A stretch of DNA of 64,000 nucleotides, from positions 10,509 to 74,508 of the forward strand of contig CBDBDS010000005.1 in assembly GCA_965203985.1 (NCBI GenBank), given 5' to 3'. Under the pieces are notes generated by a model. That model saw only the letters and a program-made list of their open reading frames with translations. It did not search any database and had not been told where the DNA came from. Position numbers and translations under genes: made by a program. Positions within the stretch are counted from its first letter, which is position 1, and each line of letters starts with the position of its first letter. Positions 60,948-64,000 of this stretch are shown piece after piece. This DNA comes from Bin87 sp965203985. GTDB lineage: Bacteria; Chloroflexota; Dehalococcoidia; Lucifugimonadales; UBA3495.

Positions 60948-61051
60948 TGTCATTGCGACCCCGCACTTGATGCGAGGGTGGCAATCTGGTTGGGACCAGG
61001 ATCGTCTCTGCACCAACGAGATTGCCACGGCGCAAGCGCCTCGCAATGACA
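60948..61051. repeat. Intergenic palindromic repeat (family B)
   Basis: TGTCATTGCGACCCCGCACT at the left, CGCAAGCGCCTCGCAATGACA at the right in shortened form (ends CCTCGCAATGACA), with GTGGCAATCT facing GAGATTGCCAC inside. Lies upstream of the tRNA. Confidence 0.85.
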
Positions 61052-61091
61052 GCCTCCTGAATTCCGAACACTTACGAACGAGCCGACTGAA

Positions 61092-61120
61092 TTGACACGG
61101 CCGATGCCGCCGTCTATGAT
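61092..61120 (+). promoter_or_regulatory. Promoter of tRNA-Phe
   Basis: TTGACA at 61092-61097, spacer of 17, TATGAT at 61115-61120; the tRNA begins 14 bases after the -10. Confidence 0.85.
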
Positions 61121-61133
61121 TAAAGCCCGGTTA

Positions 61134-61210
61134 GCCGAGGTAGCTCAGCCTGGTAGAGCACGGCACTGAAAATGCCGGTGTCGGTGGTTCGAATCCGCCC
61201 CTCGGCACCA
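61134..61210 (+). tRNA. trnF: tRNA-Phe (anticodon GAA)
   Basis: 77 bases including encoded CCA. Acceptor GCCGAGG pairs with CCTCGGC; D arm GCTC/GAGC; anticodon stem CGGCA/TGCCG with loop CTGAAAA, anticodon GAA at 61168-61170; T arm GGTGG-TTCGAAT-CCGCC. Position and loop fit phenylalanine. Confidence 0.95.
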
Positions 61211-61552
61211 AAATCCCAATTTCCTACTCAGAAGCGGCCCCATTTGGGGCCGTTTTCGCCGTTTTGCCGACCATTTGCCGACCAAATTCACAACTGCCGA
61301 CCGCAGTCAGCCGCGTTCCACAGCACCAAACACGCGCCAATCGGTATCAGTAAACGCGGTCAGACAGCCGGGGTAAAGGCCACTGGTTTGTTTTCGTCCC
61401 ATCAGCACGTGGGCAAATTGTGATCTCAACCCTACAACAACGACATTCTGAATTTCCGCCAATGGAACCGAGTTGGGCCTGCCTTGGATCATGGTAACCA
61501 GGTAGTTCCGGCAATTGGCGTCAAAGAACAAAGTGGAAGCGAGTGAGGATTA
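61211..61552. other. Region between tRNA-Phe and the insertion sequences
   Basis: About 340 bases. A hairpin terminator is at 61235-61256. On the minus strand a tail reading EFGRQMVGKTAKTAPNGAAS then stop (about 61230-61320) might be the 3' remnant of an integrase next to the tRNA; not secure. A 74-codon minus-strand frame at 61307-61531 has no recognised match. Nothing else is seen. Confidence 0.4.
61235..61256 (+). terminator. Terminator after tRNA-Phe
   Basis: CGGCCCC (61235-61241), loop ATTT, GGGGCCG (61246-61252), then TTTT. Seven perfect pairs. Confidence 0.8.
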
Positions 61553-61553
61553 G

Positions 61554-62428
61554 AGCCTATCCTAATAAGCCGGCGGCTCTGAGGGTGATGAGTACGCCGG
61601 CAAATTTAAGAAAGGCGATGTAGTTCTCAGGGGACTTGTCCCAACGCACCAGGATGCGCCGGAAGCGGTTCAGCCAGCTGTGCGTGCGTTCCACTACCCA
61701 ACGCCGGGCTTTGAAACCGGCCTCCCCTTTGATGGCTCGAACCTTTTCGCCTCGGCTGCGGATGTGGGCGGTGAGCCGAACTCGTCCAGGGTGCGATGCA
61801 CCTCGGCAAAGCGTAGCCTTTGTCCAGGAACATACCCTGAGGATGCTGTGGACTGGGCTTCGGTCAGCAGGCCGCGCTTGACCCCTCGCTTACTCCGCTC
61901 GTTGGGGTTGGCGCCGGTTGTTCCCGCCTGAGGAGACTTGGTCATGGCTCCGTCCATACTCAACCAACTCCAGTCCAGACCCTTCAGTTCGTCGTAGCGC
62001 TCCAGTTCCACCCGCCACAGTTCCAGGAACACCCCGATGGAAATCCATTCCTGGAAGCGCAGATACGCCGTGGACCCGGAACAGACCCCTGTGATGTCCA
62101 GTGTTTTCCGCTGGTCCGCCAGAGAGGGGTTTGCAGCACGTAGAAGATGCCATTGACGCAGGTGCAGTCGGGAACTCTGGACCGATCGCCGCCGAACCGA
62201 TGGGTTGGGTATTGACACGCTCAGTGATCAATGGCTCCAGCACCTCCCAGAATTCGTCGGAGATCTAAAAACCGCCGGTGGTCGGATTGGTCTTGGTGGC
62301 AGGGCCAGCACGCTTGGGACGCCGGGGGGTGGATTTTTCGCTTTGGTCATTGACCAAGTTGAGGCGCAACTTTGGTTTGGCTTCCCGGAATAGGACCGGG
62401 AGTTTTCACCAGTCATTGGGATAGGCTC
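61554..62428 (-). mobile_element. IS5-family (IS427-like) insertion sequence
   Basis: Inverted ends GAGCCTATCC (from 61554) and GGATAGGCTC (to 62428) in a TA-flanked context (TTA|...|TAA), as for IS5/IS427 with TA target duplication. About 875 bases. The transposase inside is broken by frameshifts. It directly adjoins the next element. Confidence 0.75.
61558..62275 (-). pseudogene. IS5-family transposase, multiply frameshifted
   Basis: Recognisable parts lie in different frames of the minus strand: ISDEFWEVLEPLI at the start, STAYLRFQEWISIGVFLELW, then WSWLSMDGAMTKSPQAG (first catalytic Asp), KRGVKRGLLTEA, and at the end RWVVERTHSWLNRFRR with ENYIAFLKFAG. The order matches an IS5/IS427 transposase. 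Several shifts (around 62180-62100, 61830 and 61690) mean it is inactive unless frameshifting restores it. Confidence 0.8.
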
Positions 62429-62429
62429 T

Positions 62430-63892
62430 AAGCTGGGCTTTGCGCATCTCAAGCGGCGTAAGCGCGGGAGTCCACCATTCGGTGGTACAGGGTGGCGGGG
62501 AATTCCTGCGTGTCGGGGTTGCCGGCCGACAGTGAGAAATCTTCCGATGCCAGCCACAGGTGGCGACGCACCAGGGCGATGGCATCCACGAAGGTCGGCG
62601 ATGGTTTGTCGTACCAGGCGGCGGTACGCGGGGTGATGGGATGCTGTTTCTGCAAAGCGTGGGCGGCCAGGGTGGTCCAGGAGAAGAGGCCCAGCAGAGC
62701 CGGCGTGGTGCGGGCGATGGCCAGGTCGGACCATTGGCGCTGGGTTTCCATCCCCAGATGGGTGCGGGCTTCCTGGAAGGTGACTTCGAGTTGCCAACGC
62801 AGCACAAACCACTCCAGGATCTGGGTCGGGTTCGCCAGCGGGTCGGTGCAGAGGAGGGCTTGGGGATCGAAAGCGCCTTCGGGATCTCGCACCAGCACCC
62901 ATCGGATGAGGACGGGCGGTTTGCCAGAGCTGTACCAGACGGCAGTCTGGGAGGTGAGTTCCAGCGTGCGAGTAGTGCCGTCATACCAAGAGACTTCGGC
63001 GCCGGTCCACGGCACTTCGGCCTGACCCAGGATGGTTTTCAGCGACGGTCGCCGCTGGCCTTTCAGGGCAGACCGGCCTTTCTGACCTGGCGGCCGTGGC
63101 GGCGCTGGCGCGTAGAGAGCGGCGTCCAGGCGCAGTCTGGCGATGAGGGTAACGGGTTCACGAAGGGACTGGCAGCAGTGGAGCAGATCAAGCACGGCGT
63201 AGCCGTTATCCCCCACCAGCACGAGAGTCCGGTGGGGCAGCCAGCGGCGCAGCTGAATGACCATTTGTCGAGCCCAGTCGGTGACCTTCTTGTGGCGGCG
63301 TCCCTGCTGCTGGTGGTACCGAGATGACGGTGCCAGCACGGTGAGCACCGGCAGCGCCCAGTGCCGTCCTGCCCACGGCACGTGGCCCAGCCACATCAAG
63401 GAGATCCAGCGCAACCCACTGGCCTTGACCAGTTGGTGGCGGCTGGAACGCACCGCGTCACGGTAGATGCCCCGAGCCTTGATCTTGGCGCCGCGACGCC
63501 GTTCCAGGGTTTCGTCGATGCCGAAGACCAAGGGGCCGTCGCCGCGATCCAGGTGCTGGAGCAAAAGCAAGAGCAGGACGCGGGCGACCGCACGGGACGA
63601 CCACACCGCCCGATTGAGCACCTCATGGTAGCGGGCATAGTCGCGCTGGTCGCTGCGACCCATGACGCGCAGCGCTGCCGCCACGGTGCGTTGACCCGGG
63701 GTCAGGATCGTGCCCACCAGCAGCAGCTGAGCTTTCTGCCAAGTCGGGTTGGTGAACAATGTTGCGAAGGGAAGGAGCAGGGCTACAATGGCAGCGGGCA
63801 GGGTGAGCATGGTCGGGCCTTTCCGTGGAAAGTAGGGTCAGGCCAGCTTACCCTGTCCTTTTACTTTTCTAAAAATGCGCAAAGCCTAGCTT
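62430..63892 (-). mobile_element. IS701/IS4-like insertion sequence
   Basis: Inverted ends: AAGCTGGGCTTTGCGCATCT at 62430-62449 and AAATGCGCAAAGCCTAGCTT at 63873-63892, 18 of 20 complementary. One intact transposase inside. Its left end touches the IS5-like element, which probably inserted at a TA at that point. No obvious target duplication can be read because of this. Confidence 0.75.
62449..63810 (-). CDS. DDE transposase (IS701/IS4-like)
   Basis: 453 residues. DDE triad candidates: VFGIDETLERRRG, VLVGDNGYAVLDL and WQLEVTFQEARTHLGMETQR, the last with the IS4/IS701-type E followed by hLGxxTqRqW. Intact open frame from ATG 63810 to the stop just before the left inverted repeat. Belongs to the element 62430-63892. 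Family assignment between IS701 and other IS4-superfamily groups is by resemblance only. Confidence 0.8.
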   Translation of the reverse strand: MLTLPAAIVALLLPFATLFTNPTWQKAQLLLVGTILTPGQRTVAAALRVMGRSDQRDYARYHEVLNRAVWSSRAVARVLLLLLLQHLDRGDGPLVFGIDETLERRRGAKIKARGIYRDAVRSSRHQLVKASGLRWISLMWLGHVPWAGRHWALPVLTVLAPSSRYHQQQGRRHKKVTDWARQMVIQLRRWLPHRTLVLVGDNGYAVLDLLHCCQSLREPVTLIARLRLDAALYAPAPPRPPGQKGRSALKGQRRPSLKTILGQAEVPWTGAEVSWYDGTTRTLELTSQTAVWYSSGKPPVLIRWVLVRDPEGAFDPQALLCTDPLANPTQILEWFVLRWQLEVTFQEARTHLGMETQRQWSDLAIARTTPALLGLFSWTTLAAHALQKQHPITPRTAAWYDKPSPTFVDAIALVRRHLWLASEDFSLSAGNPDTQEFPATLYHRMVDSRAYAA

Positions 63893-64000
63893 GGGCCTTG
63901 CAGGGTCAAATCCCCGGAGGGATCGGGACTGGATGAACATCCCGGAGTGCGTTCCTGACCTGCCGGCGACGTAGTCCCGTATAGAGACTGAGGCTGATAG
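63893..64000. other. Right edge of the window, no feature seen
   Basis: About 108 bases after the insertion sequence; no gene or repeat can be supported. Confidence 0.4.

Noticed and set aside
61230..61320. Possible integrase remnant (…MVGKTAKTAPNGAAS, stop) beside tRNA-Phe
   Set aside because: Too short and without catalytic residues; kept only as a hint in the region note.
1..64000. CRISPR array, rRNA genes or a replication origin
   Set aside because: No regularly spaced repeats of 25-40 bases, no rRNA-like stretch and no cluster of DnaA-box-like sites were seen.

Overview
The window is a bacterial chromosome segment of high G+C with dense coding on both strands and many short intergenic repeats. 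A lipoprotein with a long Thr/Pro stalk, several families of small palindromic repeats, and the mix of amidohydrolases, a haloalkane dehalogenase, a cyclase-family hydrolase, Uma2 nucleases and DUF433/DUF5615 pairs point to a Chloroflexota-like organism. This is an inference from style and gene content: there is no rRNA, and no taxonomic search was possible.

Layout. 1-1.2 kb: 5' part of acetyl-CoA synthetase (runs off the left edge). 1.4-5.5 kb: a frameshifted Uma2 gene, a retropepsin-like gene between two 149-bp direct repeats, a metallopeptidase lipoprotein, and three copies of an amidohydrolase gene start of which only the last leads into a full gene. 6.7-8.7 kb: a PD-(D/E)XK nuclease-like gene and a DUF4258 pair. 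8.8-15.5 kb: cyclase-family hydrolase, second retropepsin, TenA fusion, CoxG-like protein, a type II restriction-modification pair, an M20 amidohydrolase. 15.6-22.3 kb: small unknowns, a DUF433/DUF5615 pair cut short at the end of an XRE-GTPase fusion gene, a tartrate/isopropylmalate-type dehydrogenase, a second DUF433/DUF5615 pair and a tandem rhodanese. 22.5-23.2 kb: HEPN/MNT pair. 23.4-28 kb: ammonium transporter, then a nuclease-NACHT gene, then a scar made of an amt 3' end and a deleted haloalkane dehalogenase. 28-37.5 kb: DEAD-box helicase, desaturase, intact haloalkane dehalogenase, D-aminoacylase-type amidohydrolase, Rieske protein and unknown pairs. 38-43 kb: second ammonium transporter, a three-gene cassette with an internally duplicated protein, a retropepsin and a HicB-like protein, glutamine synthetase and a queuosine-precursor transporter. 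43-52 kb: DUF2236 oxygenase, MMPL exporter, esterase, a GxxExxY gene inside terminal inverted repeats, PEP-mutase family lyase, DCC protein, DUF3800 protein, EamA exporter and an Lrp/AsnC regulator. 52-60 kb: ferredoxin, a 2Fe-2S thioredoxin-like protein, aconitase, PolX, and an S1-domain protein. 60-64 kb: intact Uma2, tRNA-Phe, and two adjoining insertion sequences.

How it fits together. The housekeeping side covers acetate activation (Acs), TCA/organic acid metabolism (aconitase, malate/tartrate-type dehydrogenase, isocitrate-lyase-family enzyme), and nitrogen capture (two Amt transporters plus glutamine synthetase). The accessory side is mobile and defence-like: a restriction-modification pair, a nuclease-NACHT STAND-type ATPase with its own palindromic promoter, an XRE-GTPase fusion with a 32-bp palindrome over its promoter, HEPN/MNT, two DUF433/DUF5615 pairs and DUF4258. 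These genes repeatedly sit next to duplicated or truncated gene ends, so the region has been shaped by repeated insertion and recombination. The best candidates for something undescribed are the XRE-GTPase locus (17.1-19.35 kb) and the nuclease-NACHT locus (24.97-27.35 kb).
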